From Stropharia rugosoannulata (taxonomy: Eukaryota; Basidiomycota; Agaricomycetes; Agaricales; Strophariaceae), in the NCBI GenBank assembly GCA_028532985.1, contig JANCIK010000005.1, forward strand, positions 2,052,501 through 2,116,500: a stretch of DNA of 64,000 bases. The letters are read 5' to 3'. Position numbers and translations under genes: made by a program. The notes beneath the pieces are model-generated. The model did not search any database. It saw nothing but the letters and a program-made list of their open reading frames with translations, and was not told the origin of the DNA. Within the stretch, counting starts at the first letter, position 1. Each line of letters opens with the position of its first letter. Below are positions 48,961 to 60,557 of this stretch, one piece after another.

Positions 48961-49560
48961 CTACGGGTGTTGAGTAACTATTTCTGATGGCGGACGAGCT
49001 ATAAGCTCTAGGAGCTGGTATCTTGCAACATGGTTGAGCAATTTCTCCCTACCAGAAGTACAGAGTGTCAGCTGCAAAGGTGATAAGAACAAAGAACTTA
49101 CAGATCTCACTCTTCAACTCCGAAAGATAGAAGGGATCCATACGGGTATGGGGAACATTAGAGCGGAGGTGGTTGACGTGGATCATATATGGTACTCCAA
49201 CATTGACTGTGCTTTCACCTTTGACGGGATCCACAGGTAGCCCGTATGTTGATGCAGGCTTAGTCGGCGGATTATTCGGATGAGAGTGGGACATTGAAGT
49301 TATTTGGACTCGCCCATAAGCGTCAGGGTTAGTCAGGACAATAACAGGATGCTGCCCTATGTTTCCCTGTCAAAAGTGATTCATAATCAATGGCAGAGTT
49401 ATTTTACTATAAAGCATATGTATGTGTTATCTCACGGTACCCGGCGGCCTCGGTTCGAAGTACTTCGGTTTCGCCTTCATGATGTCGCCTTCTTGCACAT
49501 TTATTGCGGGTACTGTCTGCTCTGTGTCTTCAGATGTGTACATTATTGGGGGTACTATAC
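48961..49560 (-). CDS. Small protein with possible MazF/PemK-like fold; exon ends unresolved
   Basis: Two exons read as good coding sequence on the minus strand. The first, from about 49560 to 49436, gives IVPPIMYTSEDTEQTVP, then NVQEGDIMKAKPKYFEPRP and PGT. The second, 49366-49102, continues in frame with GNIGQHPVIVLTNPDAYGR, VQITSMSHSHPNNPP and a polar stretch, to RMDPFYLSELKSEI. A third segment (49048-48961) reads as an amphipathic helix, EKLLNHVARYQLLELIARPP. However, the donor at 49101 and the acceptor before 49048 join one base out of frame with it. The GDI...G..G.HPVIVL.N......VQITSMSH order resembles the SH3-barrel of MazF/PemK proteins. That is pattern recognition only. The 5' end is also open: a minus-strand frame at 49630-50067 can be spliced in, but I do not trust it. 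Confidence 0.5.
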
Positions 49561-50485
49561 TGAAATATATATCTGTTAAAAGCTTAAAACTCTGTCAGGC
49601 TTGTTCAAAACTAATTAGAGATGGACACTCTACTTACAGAGAATGTAATGAATGTGATAGAAGATTATTCGCTGTGGCACTGGAGAGGCGGGCCTCAGTA
49701 CATAGACATTCTCTAAGGTATTTATGCCAGTCAAAAACTTCTCGTCAAAAAGAAAAAAGGTATATTCCAAAGGAGCAAGTCTTCTCATTGACCTTGCATC
49801 AGCGCTAAAGCAGAGATCTCTTGATGTCGCACTGATACGGTCGTAGTGAGTCATCTCTCCGAGCATGTAGATGTCACTCGTCGAGCCGGAGAGCCAGGTG
49901 AAAAAAGGAAACGCAGTGGGAGGTAGTTTATGTCGGCAACCGAAATAAAGTTGGAGCAATTTGGGAACATTCCCAAAATAGGAAGCACCGCCCACAAATA
50001 TGGCACACAGGTCCCGTACCATCCGTGGAACCATCAATTTACTGAAAGCGCTTTCATTCTCAGGCACTGCATAGCGAACTATAATATGCTGTAGCGAATA
50101 ATATTAGACTAGGCACATGGCTCGGGATAAGTATATAGATTGTCACATCTTTTTCGATTGTTTATTCTGCCAGCACCCTGTATACTTGTTTTAGTCTTTT
50201 TTTTTGTTTTGCAAAACCGAGGCAGAACCGAATCTTGCTGTCATTGCAATTTTGAGGAAAGTCAAGTGGACATCTGATGAACCTTGTGAGGCAGATTTGC
50301 CATATTTCTGTGGCCTTGGAAATCCTCAATGAGGTAGCTTCTTCAGTGCTAGAAATGCAAGGGCATGGTACCCACTACTTTATCTGCCATCGAGTTTGCA
50401 CTGTATCGAGTATGCAAAGCGCGTCTCTATTCTGACAGTTAACATCTACATATACGATATTACCAATAATTATTGCAGACAAAAT
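49561..50485. other. Uncertain stretch, possible 5' exon of the small gene
   Basis: A 145-codon minus-strand frame spans 50067-49630 and ends at a GTAAGT donor. It can be joined in frame to the exon at 49560 using the TTTTAACAG acceptor. The protein it gives lacks a recognisable motif and may be chance. The remainder is A/T-rich, with a T-run at 50194-50206. Confidence 0.3.
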
Positions 50486-51458
50486 TTAGAATATCGAATT
50501 AATAATGCCCCCTCCTATGGCAGATCCTTGATAGTACATCAGAACAGGAGTGATCATGATGATTTGTAGTGAGTAATTACCTGCCCCAAAGCCTACTCCA
50601 CCAACAGCAGAAGTAGCAAGCTAATCATTCATTGAGCTCTCATTTAGCATTGGATTGTTCTCAAAAGCTACTCACAGTATTCCCCAGACCGCCTTGGAGG
50701 AAGCCCGGTTTCTTCTTAGGTTCCTCTGCACTAGCTACAACAACAGGGCCTGTAGGTGGACCTTGTGGTCCCGCGTTATACATGGTGTACTGATTATTTG
50801 GAGGCGGCCCCCCCTGCGGTCCTGGACCGTATGGTTGGTATTGACCGCCATGAGGAGGTCCGTAATATGCATTAGGAGGTTGGTAGGCCGGTGTATATCC
50901 ATTTCCCGAAGAGGAGTTGTTTTGCATAAGTGGGGGTTTCTCGGACTGGGTTTGTACAGAAGACCGTTCGACGTAAGACGATGGGAATAGACCTTCTCTT
51001 CCACGTAAACGCCCTTTCCACCAGTCCGGGTTCTTGTCATCAATTATTTCTATTATATCGCCTTCGGAGAATTTGAGATCTTGAGGCTCCTTAGCATGAG
51101 GAGGGGTTAGACATGCCGATGAACATCAAAAAAAGCTTACAACGTCGTTCTCATTGTAACCCCAGATAGCTCGCGCTTTGAACAGGAAAGATGAAGGAAC
51201 TGGAGGGGGTGGCCTGGCAAGGGCGGAGGGCTTGGGCGTGGGTTTGTTCGAGATGCTCAAGTTTTCCATCGCAGGAAACGGCATCGAGAAGCCAGACGAT
51301 TCGGTAGGGGAAGACACATTGCGCAACGCGGGTGCTGCGGAGAGCTTAGATAAAATATTTTCGGCGTCTTGAGGGGATATTTGGTTAGAGGAGCGCAGGA
51401 AGCGGATGTTCTCCTGTGTCTGAGCGAGAACAAATGCCAAAGCCGGAGTCGTAGTCAT
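50486..51458 (-). CDS. SH3-domain protein of the Lsb1/Pin3 (Las17-binding) type
   Basis: The yeast relatives bind Las17/WASP and modulate Arp2/3 actin assembly and endocytosis. The first exon from 51458 gives an N-terminal helical region (FVLAQTQENIRFLRSSNQIS, then a DAENILSKL stretch). A Pro-rich link follows, then the SH3 domain: KARAIWGYNENDV, EPQDLKFSEGDIIEIIDD, PDWWKGRLRGREGLFPSSYV. A Pro/Tyr/Gly-rich tail (many PPY/GPP groups) follows. The final spliced exons give GGLGNTLATSAVGGVGFGAG and end GGGIINSIF. A similar Gly-rich C-terminal end is typical of the family. The SH3 core residues (ALYDY region replaced by AIWGY, the WW pair, and the P-SSYV) are intact. Four or five exons are needed. 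Confidence 0.88.
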
Positions 51459-51661
51459 GGTCGAAGTATCTATAATTAGTCAGGCCTCAGGATTCTGGAG
51501 TCCGAAAGAGCTGCGGCGGCATGCGCAGCCGAGATCACATGACCTTGTACAAAACAAGATGCGCAATGTGACTGTCAGTTTACAATACGCGTCTTGGACC
51601 GTACTCAGGCTGTTCCAGTCGCTTTATCTTCTTTTAGCTGCATGAATTTCGCGCTAGGAGT

Positions 51662-54600
51662 ATGAACGAACTTGTGCCTCTGAACATACCAGCGCAGCTG
51701 CAGGTTAAAGTTGAAAATGTGGCGAGGGAGTGCCCTTCCGAAGGATTTAATGTTCGTATTGGGAGCAACTTTAAGCTTCGACTGAACTAATGTCCTCACC
51801 ACTAGTACCCAGCTTTCCGTCAGCTAAATAAACACGCTCGCATATATCTTTCGGAACCATTACCCCTCATTCCTTCTACATCTTATAATCTTTTTGATGT
51901 CGCGAATTCGAAGGGTTGGTTTGTGGCAGTCAAACAGGCGCCTATGGGGTCAAGTTAGTTTTAGCATTCGACCATTTGACGAGGGCTAATCAAATAATCA
52001 CAGGTTTAATATTCTCCACCCTTGAGGACTTGCGTTCATCCTTCCCCACAGCCAAAGATTCTCCCGACAACCTCTTCTCCCCAAAGCGCACCGTTTCCAC
52101 AACTTCCACCGTCAATATTGTGAAATTCGCTTGCGGTGACTCACGGCTATTGGTCTCTCAAGACAATGGGTCTATCCTGGTTTTCGATACTGTACAAATA
52201 TTTACTGAGGGAATCAACGAAATTCATCCGTCGTCCAGTACCCACTTTCAAACAGGGTACATACAGCAAATTGTACCAAACCCCGGAACAGAGCCAGGTC
52301 TCAGCGATCTCATTGCCGTCCTGTCTAATGGGAAGGTGCACTTGTTGAATATGGATCTGGAATTTCAAGGCGGATGGGCAGGGGAGGATCTCATGTCGCA
52401 GCCCATCGCAGGTTAGTTAGAATGATTTATACTGAAATTGTAAACTAACCACTTCAATAGTATCATGGTCTCCTAAAGGAAAACACATAGCCATTGGCCT
52501 TCAGACTGGTGATATCCTGACCTTTTCTTTGACCAACAAGTCCACGCCGCATAAACACATCCCACCTACCGTGGACGGAATACTCTCTTCACTGAATTGG
52601 CTTGGACCCGGCCACACTTTCCGTACGAGCTATGCAACACAGGCTGATTCGACACCCCAGCAACATATCATTATCCTTGATGCAAAATCCTCGACTGTCA
52701 CGTACTTTGCCCCGGAGCATCCGTTCCCATGCGCCGATCGCAATTATCAAAATTCATACGTTATTGCCTTGTCAAAATGGGACACCGACTCTACTGACGA
52801 AAGTAAATCCCTTGTTGTTGTAGGTGATGCCTGCTCCATAGATCTGGAGGTTCTTGGTAATTCTGGGAATACCTGGTATCGGCAGTCTCAAGAGAATCCA
52901 CTTTCGTTACCGTTGAACAGTGACATGGAAGACACTGTCCTTGTTGCCTTCGTAAATGATCTCACGGACTCTGCTACCTCAGCTCCCATTGCTTACGCAT
53001 ATCTGAATGATGGATCACTACAAGGATGGCACCTTGAGTATTCTAAACCTTACGCTGGAATGGTTACGCCTATTTCTTCTCGTGTGATTACTCAAAACGC
53101 ATCTCAGGCTCAGAGTCAAGGTGATGGAAAAGATGATGACATGGGTGCAGAGGAAACTCCTGCTTCACGTCCTTTCAGTCAACCTGAGGTGGCACCTAAT
53201 GCACTCAACCAGACATCTAGTCAACAAAGCAGTGCAACTGCCTTTGGACAGGCCGGGTTTGGGCCGCGGCCATCTGCCTTTGGTCAATCATCTTTGGGTC
53301 AGCCCTCAGCTTTTGGAGCATCCGCGACCTTCGGTTCGCCATCGCCTTTTAGTCAACCTAGTCAAGGTACTCCATCTACATCTGCATTCGGCGCTATTAA
53401 GCCTGCGACAGGTTTTGGTGCATTTGCTGGTACAAATAATGCATTTGGGAATGCGGGAAATGGATCTAGTGCGTTTGGCTCCAGTTCGGGCGCGTTTGGA
53501 TCTACCACATCCAATGCCTTTGGACAGGGAAATTTTGGCAGTAACACACAATCAAGCACCCAAACTACATCTACGTCTACAACCATGACGCGGGAGGCAT
53601 CCATGTCGGACTCCACCTCGGGATTTGGCAATTTGGGTCTCGGAAGTGCAGGGCCTACGGATCCTAATGCACGCAACGCCATGTTTGGCTCCTTCGCAAA
53701 TCCCAATCCGACGTCTGGCAATCCGACGTCTGGGGGTGGGTTTGGAGGTGGGCCCCTCGTTAAACCTGCAACAGGGTTCGGTGCTTTTGGCGATACCAAG
53801 CCGAGCAGCACCTTCGAGGCACCTAAATTGTCTTCTCTTGCATTTGGTGCCACCTCCTCGCAGACCACTGCTACTTCCGGTTTTGGGCAATCAGGGTTCG
53901 CAACCCCTGCCTTTGGGAAATCTGCATTTGGTCAGCCGGCTTTTGGACAGCCTTCTTTCGGTAAACCTAGTTTGGCTGCACCATCTACGTCCAGTAGCGG
54001 AGGATTTGGAGCCTTTGCAAACAAGCCAGCCTCTTTCACAAGTTCTGCTCAGCAGGTAAACCCGACCGCTCCTGGCTCATCCAATACATCGGGAGGGTTC
54101 AGCTCTTTTGCATCTTCGGGTACCTCTACATTCGGGACTGCCCTTTCTTCCACGCAGATCTCGGAGCCCAAAACTGCTACGCAGGGTAGCTTTGGGAACT
54201 TATCTGTTCCATCCGGTAACGAAGGAAAGCCAGCATCTAGTGCTTTCAGCGGCTCAGCGCTTTCTGGACCTGCTACAACACAGACATCAGTGTTTGCATC
54301 ACCTCCAGCGGCACCGATTAATGCTTTGTCTAAACCACCCGAATCTAATAAGGCTCCGTCGTTTTCACTTCCGGGCACGTCGCCATTTGCGACTTCCGCC
54401 AGGAAATCACCATTTGCACGAGAGGGCAGCGAGTCGCCTGAACCGTCATCATCCCCAGAGCCCGTTAAGCCTCCTCAAGCATTAATGCCGACGGCCCCCG
54501 CAACAGCACCTAATGCTTTCAGCGGTCTCCAATCCACCCCATCTGCCTTTAAGCCTGCTGAAGGGTTTGGTGCATTTGGAAGCTTTGCGTCTCCAAGTAA

Positions 54601-57600
54601 TTCGCCTTTCTTCAAAAAACCAGGCGAGACACCTGCTGCTGTATCGGCATTTGCTTTGGGACCTACAACCCCAACCACGCCTGCCAGCACTACTGCGGCG
54701 CCTACATTTGGGGCAGCCTCAGCTCTGGGATCTTCTAAGTCCGTATTTGCTCCAATCACACCCGCAAGCGCTACTCCTGCCAAAGTTCCGGCCACTGGTG
54801 GGTTTAGTGCCTTCAGCGGAGCATCTAGTAGCCTCTCTTCGTATGTTGCCAAGAAAACCTCATTCGCTGAAGTATTGAACACTGGTGACGATGAAACCAA
54901 ACCCCCGGGAAGGAATGTACCGAAGGGAGGCAAGGAAACCGCTCCAGTGAAGGAGGAAATACCTGCTGCATCCATGTCTGTTTTCAAACCCATTGCCAAA
55001 AATGAAGACAAGAAAACCGAAGGTAAAAAACCTATGGCCAGTGAGCCTTCCTTTGGCTCCATATCAGCATCCTCAACCTCAAGCTCCTTTGTGAATGTGA
55101 CCGCTGAGGACGAGTCTGCCGATGAAGGACCAGATGAACCGCCGTCTGACGAAGATGCAGACCACAGTGGTGATGACGGCGTGCAGTCTTTCTTATCAGA
55201 CGACGATAGTGATGAAGATTCGGGTGAAGATTCCAACGGAAACGGTCTCCCATCATCTCCTCAAAATACTGATCGACCACTAAGCCCTACCCGTTCACCG
55301 TCTGCTACCCCACAACCTGAGACACCTGCAATCAAGGTGACTCCTGCCAAATCTGATGACGATGACCGCGACGAGGTTAATGAAGAGGGTAAAAACCCTA
55401 AATCTCTGTCATTTACGCGTGAAGCGAGTAATACGCCTCCCAAAACACCGGCAACGGGATCACAACCCTCAACCTTTGCGTCACCAGCCACCCCTAGTCC
55501 TTTTTCGTTATTTGGTGCTGCCGCCATGGTGAACAAACCCAAACAGAGGTCACCGCTAGCGAATGCGATTCACAGCGAGGCGGATGACGAGGAGCCGGAG
55601 GAGGGTGAGGTGGCAGAGAACAAGCATGAGCACATAGCTGTTCCTCCCAAGTCCCCTGTAGCCATTCAACCCGTAAAATTAGATGATGAGTCTGCGGTTA
55701 AGAGGCCCAAAACACCACCACTGTTGACAACGTTGGGCGGGAAGTCGCCAGTTGCAAGCTCATCGTCTCTACCTGCTCCAACGCCTTCTATTTTCCAAAT
55801 CCCGAGGCCCCCGCTTGCCGGGCCCGCCAAGTCAGAAGGATCAGGGATAAATGCTCTGGGAGCGTTGGCTGCTGTCGCTGCCTCTGTACCGAGCATATTC
55901 AGCCAACCTGCAGACAGCGCTCCCGGTGAGTCTGGTCCTCAGCGTCCCGCAACGTCTCCGCCAAATTTCTTTGCGACGCCTTCATTGTTCCCCGCTCCAG
56001 CTCAGACATCCCTTTTCGGGAAGCCATTTGCCCTTCCTTCAGGCGGCGCGGTGCTGCCGTCAAATGCCACAGGGCTAGGTGCAAAGCCTGCGCAGACGCC
56101 CTCCTTTTTCTCTCTCCAGCAATCGAGCACCCCTCTGATGGCGAAAACGCCAGGGTCAAGTCTACCGAAGGGTTCGTTGTTTGGTCCGCCTCCTACGGCA
56201 CCGACAAACCAAAGCCTTGGCTTTAAGCCCGCTTCCCCTAATCAAATTCAGCAGACACCCTTAGAAGAGGGTATGCAAAAGGAGTGCTTGAAAATAATCG
56301 CAATGGTGGCGAACGATTTCAATATGGTAATATAAAACCACATTAGGTATTTTTTTTATTGCTGACGTTTCTATCATTTCAGGCCAGTCACGTTTTGCAA
56401 GCCGCGCTGGAGAAGAGAAAGGAGGTCGCGGTGTCCTTGGGAGGCACGAAATTGAAATCTGGTCTAGGTAATGAGTCGAAGTGGGGCCTTCTAGACCTTG
56501 AGGCATTCGGACACGTGCTACTGCAATATGAAGCAGATCTCACTATTTTGCAAGAAATAACAGAGAGACATCAACATACAATTCGGGAGCTTCAAAATAG
56601 CATGCTGAAAGGTGAGTATAAATTGGAACATAGGAAAGGCAAAAATGCTGATAGAAAATCATTAGCGAAAACTAGGCGAGAGGAGATTGCGCGTTTTAAT
56701 AGAGCAAAGAACGATAAAGACTTCGCGAAAATGTTGCGATCGCGAACACTGGGCCCAGAGCACAGTGAAACGCAAATGCAATTGCGTAAGGCTATAAGGG
56801 TGCGTATGAAGCTACTCGTATCGACATGCGTCGCTGAAAATTGGTCTAGACTACCCGTGACCGTATCCAAAAATTGGAGTTGCATTTACAGGAAGACAAA
56901 AAGAAGTTGGCCCAATTCTCATCTTCTAAGCCGAGCTTCAAGTAAGTTTTAAATAATATATATTGATCATAATTTCACTCACTATGTCTTGTATAGAGCA
57001 CCGTCTTTGGACACGATCAATCGCACTTTCAGGAATATTGAACTGACTATCGAACAGCAGGCTGCTGAAGTTACACGTTTGGCGTCACTCATTTCCGAGC
57101 TCGACATCGGGGGGGAAGAGTCTCGACCTATCACTAAGGGTCAACGCCGCGCAGCTGGGGAACATACTCGTTCATTTACCGTTACCCCAAACGTCGCCGC
57201 TACCACGGCAGCCGCATTGAATGCCGAAAGGTCGGCCCGCCGCTTGAAGCATACATTGTTGCGCGTGCGCAAGGAGCCACTCCTCAACGAGAAAGCCACA
57301 GCTGCCCCTCGTGCACCAGTGGACTTTGCAGACAAGTCCAAACCTGATAGCGTAGTATTCGCTGCTTTCGGTGCTATCCCGGAGATGAAATATGAAGAAA
57401 TTTCAGACGTAAAGACACTATCGCTTTGGAATGATATACCCCCAGATAACTTTGACCCTACCGGAAGCTCGACACTCTCCGCAGGATTCCGTGGTTCCTC
57501 GAAATCTAAAAAGCGCGAGCACACACCGGCGCCAAAGGTTTCGCCAATACCGACACCGTCCTCGTCTGCTTCGAACTTCACGCCTCCCGGATTTGAATGG

Positions 57601-57636
57601 GGACCATTGCCAAACTTTTCCAAAGCCTCGAAATGA
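51662..57636 (+). CDS. NUP159: Nucleoporin Nup159/Nup214
   Basis: Nup159 sits on the cytoplasmic face of the nuclear pore and activates Dbp5/Gle1 in mRNA export. The first exons, 51662-51751 and 51824-51953, give MNELVPLNIPAQLQVKVEN and LNKHARIYLSEPLPL, then NLFDVANSKGWFVAV. That is the start of the N-terminal beta-propeller (IFSTLEDLRSSF, VKFACGDSRLLVSQDNGSIL). The big exon from 52461 to about 56328 completes the propeller. It then carries the FG domain, with many xxFG repeats (SAFG, PAFG, TGFGAF, GFGQ) over about 600 residues, and acidic and Pro-rich spacers. The C-terminal exons give ASHVLQAALEKRKEVAVSL, the DLTILQEITERHQHTIREL coiled coil and DRIQKLELHLQEDKKKLAQ. They form the Nup82/Nsp1-binding end. 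The tail is Ser/Pro-rich and ends PLPNFSKASK. The second exon's upstream partner is the least certain piece. Confidence 0.93.
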
Positions 57637-58091
57637 GCGTGTTATCTTGTATTACTCCAAGTCAAGTCTATATGTACACCATTTCTTCTTGTGATTAACC
57701 CTTTCAATTTTCGTGATGTTTGTACTTACTCCTCTTCCGATATATGCATAAAAGAGCTATGATACTTTGCATGTCAATATCACCACTTCCGAGATCCACC
57801 CTGATCCACCGTCTGACGAACATCAGCATGCCTCACCCGTGGGAAGCGAGTAAGTATGGGTTGGAGTTAGTTCTAAGAATAGAACAACCAAGAGTTCCGC
57901 CGGGGAAAGCGCAGCGGAGAAAATGCTCCTGCCTTGCTCCTGCCTCGCGGACGCCCCTCACGAGAAACTTAAAACGATATCTTCACGACCTTAATCAGCA
58001 CTCACCTTCCGTATTCTAGAAACGAACTCACCATCCAAGCTCACATCTACTACTAGTCCTAGTTGAACATTTTGAACACGAACCAACCTGC
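57637..58091. other. Intergenic between NUP159 and the GH16 gene
   Basis: No coding signal. This stretch marks the approximate start of the GC-rich part of the window. The right half is the GH16 promoter. Confidence 0.45.
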
Positions 58092-60157
58092 ATGATCTCC
58101 CGCACCCTTCCCCCCTGTCTCCTGGCGCTGAGCCTTAGCCTGGCTCTGACGCCGGCACACGGTATGCCCAAACTGCAGCTGCGCGACACACTAGCCTCGG
58201 TGCTCGACGTGCCGCGCTCCCTCTTCTGGCCCGAGCGCAGGGACAACACGGGCATCAACTTCAACCCCAACGGATCTGCGTTCATCTGGCTACTGGAAGA
58301 CACATACGCAGGCAAGACCTTCTTTGAGTAAGTCTCTCTTGCAAGGATGTTGCGGCTGGCTCTGACTGAGCTCGCGCAGCGAGTGGGACTTTTTCGACGA
58401 GCCGGACTTTACCCAGTAAGCCCCGTACTATACTTGTTCATGGGTAAAGGGTATGTATGCTAATTCCGCCTGCCGGATCTCAGTGGACTCGTCAAGTGGG
58501 TGCTCCCCCGCATTTGCGCTCCCAGTTCGTAGCACTAACGCACCACGCAGCTACGTCAACCAATCGACGGCGGTCGAGAACGGGTACATCTTCGTCGCGG
58601 ACAACGGGACGGTCATCATGAAGGCGGACGACACGTCAGTCCTTCCGCTGGGCGAAAATCGATCGAGGTGCGTACGCCCCCTTCCTCATGCTATATATAT
58701 CCGCGCAGGCGCTCCCATAGCTGACCTCGCCGCCCCGCCGTGCATGTAGTGTGCGAATCAGCAGCCAGAAGGTGTACAACGGCGGCCTGTTCATCCTCGA
58801 CCTGAACCGCGCACCATGGGGGTGCGCCGTCTGGCCTGCGTTCTGGACCGTGGGCAACGACAACTGGCCGAATGTGAGCTTTTTTTGTGGTAGCTCTTGG
58901 GTGCGCGGGGATGGGTGAGCTGATCCTAGGAATGTATTAGAGCGGGGAGATCGACATCCTGGAGGGCGTACACGATAACGAGCACAATCAGGTTACGTGG
59001 CATACAAGCCCTGGTGCGTTGCCCGGAATACGTCCTCTGAGTCTTCTCCTGTTAAAAATAAATGAATGCGCACTGCAGGCTGCTTCATGGACCCCAACGC
59101 CACCTTCACGGGAACGATCAACGTGAGTGATCGGGTTATACTCTATAACTGTAGCTGACCGCGCACAGGACCTGAACGGGGTGCCGAACACGGACTGCGA
59201 CGGGAACATCAACGACAACAGCGGGTGCGCGGTCGTCGAGTGGAGCCAGGCGTCGTACGGCCCGCTCTTCGAGGCGCAGGGCGGAGGCATCCTCGCGATG
59301 AAGTGGGACGAGAACGATATCTCCGTGTGTAAGTCCGTGATCAATCCGTGATACACATCAAGCTAGCGCCCGCGCCCGCTTGTCGTCAGAGCGAGCATTT
59401 TGTTGCTTTACCTGCAGAGTTGAAATTAAAGAAGCTGGCTGACGCTCTACCTTGCCCTCAGGGTCCTTCTTCCGCGCGGCGATCCCGACCGACGTAGCCA
59501 AAGGCACACCGAACCCGTCGCTCTGGGGCCCGCCGTCTGCGATGCTGCGCAACACGATGTGCGACATCCCATCCAACTTTACCAACCACGTTATCGTCTT
59601 TGGTGCGTCTTCCTCCATCTCCGCTCCGCTCCCATCCACATCCTCTCGCCCGTTACTCGGGCTGTCCTTCATATTACATTATAATGTAGTCCTTGTCGTT
59701 GTCATATTTAACTAACTCGCTTGTGTGTGCGACAGATATCACGTTTTGCGGTGAGTCTGCTTTGTATTTCCATACGGCACAGTGCTGATTGTATGTGTGT
59801 GCGTGATACAGGCGACTGGGCGGGCAACTCGTACGCTACTTCGGGCTGCCCGGGGACGTGCCAAGAGCGGCTCATGGACCCGACCAACTTCGAGGTGCGC
59901 ACCGTTCTCTCCCTCTCTCTCTCATGATTATAATAATAACGACGTTGGCTGATACGCTCTCACCCGTCTACCCACCCCTGCAGAACGCATCCTGGAGCAT
60001 CAATTCGCTGACCGTGTACAAGAAGGAGCTGATCAATGGGAACGTGACGACGTTCTCCAGCGCCTCCCCGCGCGCCGCGGCGGCGGCGCTGCCGCTCGTC
60101 GTGCAGCTGGCGTTGCTCGTGGGCGGGGTGCTTGCGCTTGGTGGGTGGGTGGTGTAG
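58092..60157 (+). CDS. GH16 beta-1,3(4)-glucanase with signal peptide and GPI-type C-terminus
   Basis: A secreted endoglucanase of the laminarinase branch of GH16, likely wall- or membrane-anchored. The signal peptide is MISRTLPPCLLALSLSLALTP, cut near AHG. About a dozen exons join. The catalytic domain shows FNPNGSAFIWLLEDTYAGKT, YVNQSTAVENGYIFVADNG, SVRISSQKVYNGGLFILDLN, WGCAVWPAFWTVGNDNWPN and SGEIDILEGVHDNEHNQVTW, with the ExDxxE catalytic trio. TSPGCFMDPNATFTGTINDL and MLRNTMCDIPSNFTNHVIVF follow. The end is Ser/Ala-rich followed by a hydrophobic AAALPLVVQLALLVGGVLAL stretch, as in GPI-anchored proteins. Two microexons were found: 12 nt at 58484-58495 (restoring HGLVNYVNQ) and about 15 nt just after the acceptor near 59735 (DITFCGDW). 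Motifs resemble Phanerochaete Lam16-like enzymes. Confidence 0.9.
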
Positions 60158-60557
60158 TCGGCTGGTGGATTGGGTATGATAGGCGCGGTGAGACTACATA
60201 GGTGGTCTGGACTCTGGTATGTAGAAAGAAGGAGATGGGCGGGGTAGACGACAGCTTAACGGTAGACGCGCACGGATAATTCGTGCGCTTTGTACATACA
60301 CAATCACGAGATGGAATTACATACTAACGAAACGACCTTGTACACCTACACCTTTTATACAAGAAAAGACGATAATACGCCCGGGATTGGGTAGTAGTAG
60401 AGTACATACACTGAGTGGAATTAGGGATTAAGGATTAGGAGATTACATAGTAGCAGGTAGGTATGAAGCAAAGAGGGTCTAGTGTAATATGTACAGGTGT
60501 TTACGATAAAGTTCAAATCCAAGTCCAAGTCCAAGTCCAAGTCCGTCCTGTCATCAT
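60158..60557. other. Convergent 3' intergenic region with short tandem repeat
   Basis: This separates the stop codons of the GH16 gene (plus) and the CsbD-like gene (minus). At 60517-60544 there is a direct array of five CCAAGT-type hexamers. No coding signal was seen. Confidence 0.5.
60517..60544. repeat. Hexamer microsatellite (CCAAGT)n
   Basis: About five tandem copies of AAGTCC, just downstream of the CsbD-like stop codon. This is directly visible; it is likely ordinary slippage sequence. Confidence 0.8.

Noticed and set aside
49630..50067. 145-codon minus-strand frame as first exon of the small gene
   Set aside because: It can be spliced in frame, but the protein has no signal peptide or motif and the junction residues look unnatural, so it is kept only as a possibility.
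53362..55236. Several minus-strand frames of 110-250 codons opposite NUP159
   Set aside because: They mirror the FG/Ser/Pro-rich coding sequence and show no domain of their own.
60517..60544. CCAAGT array as a CRISPR or telomere-type repeat
   Set aside because: The units are directly adjacent hexamers with no spacers, so this is a simple microsatellite.
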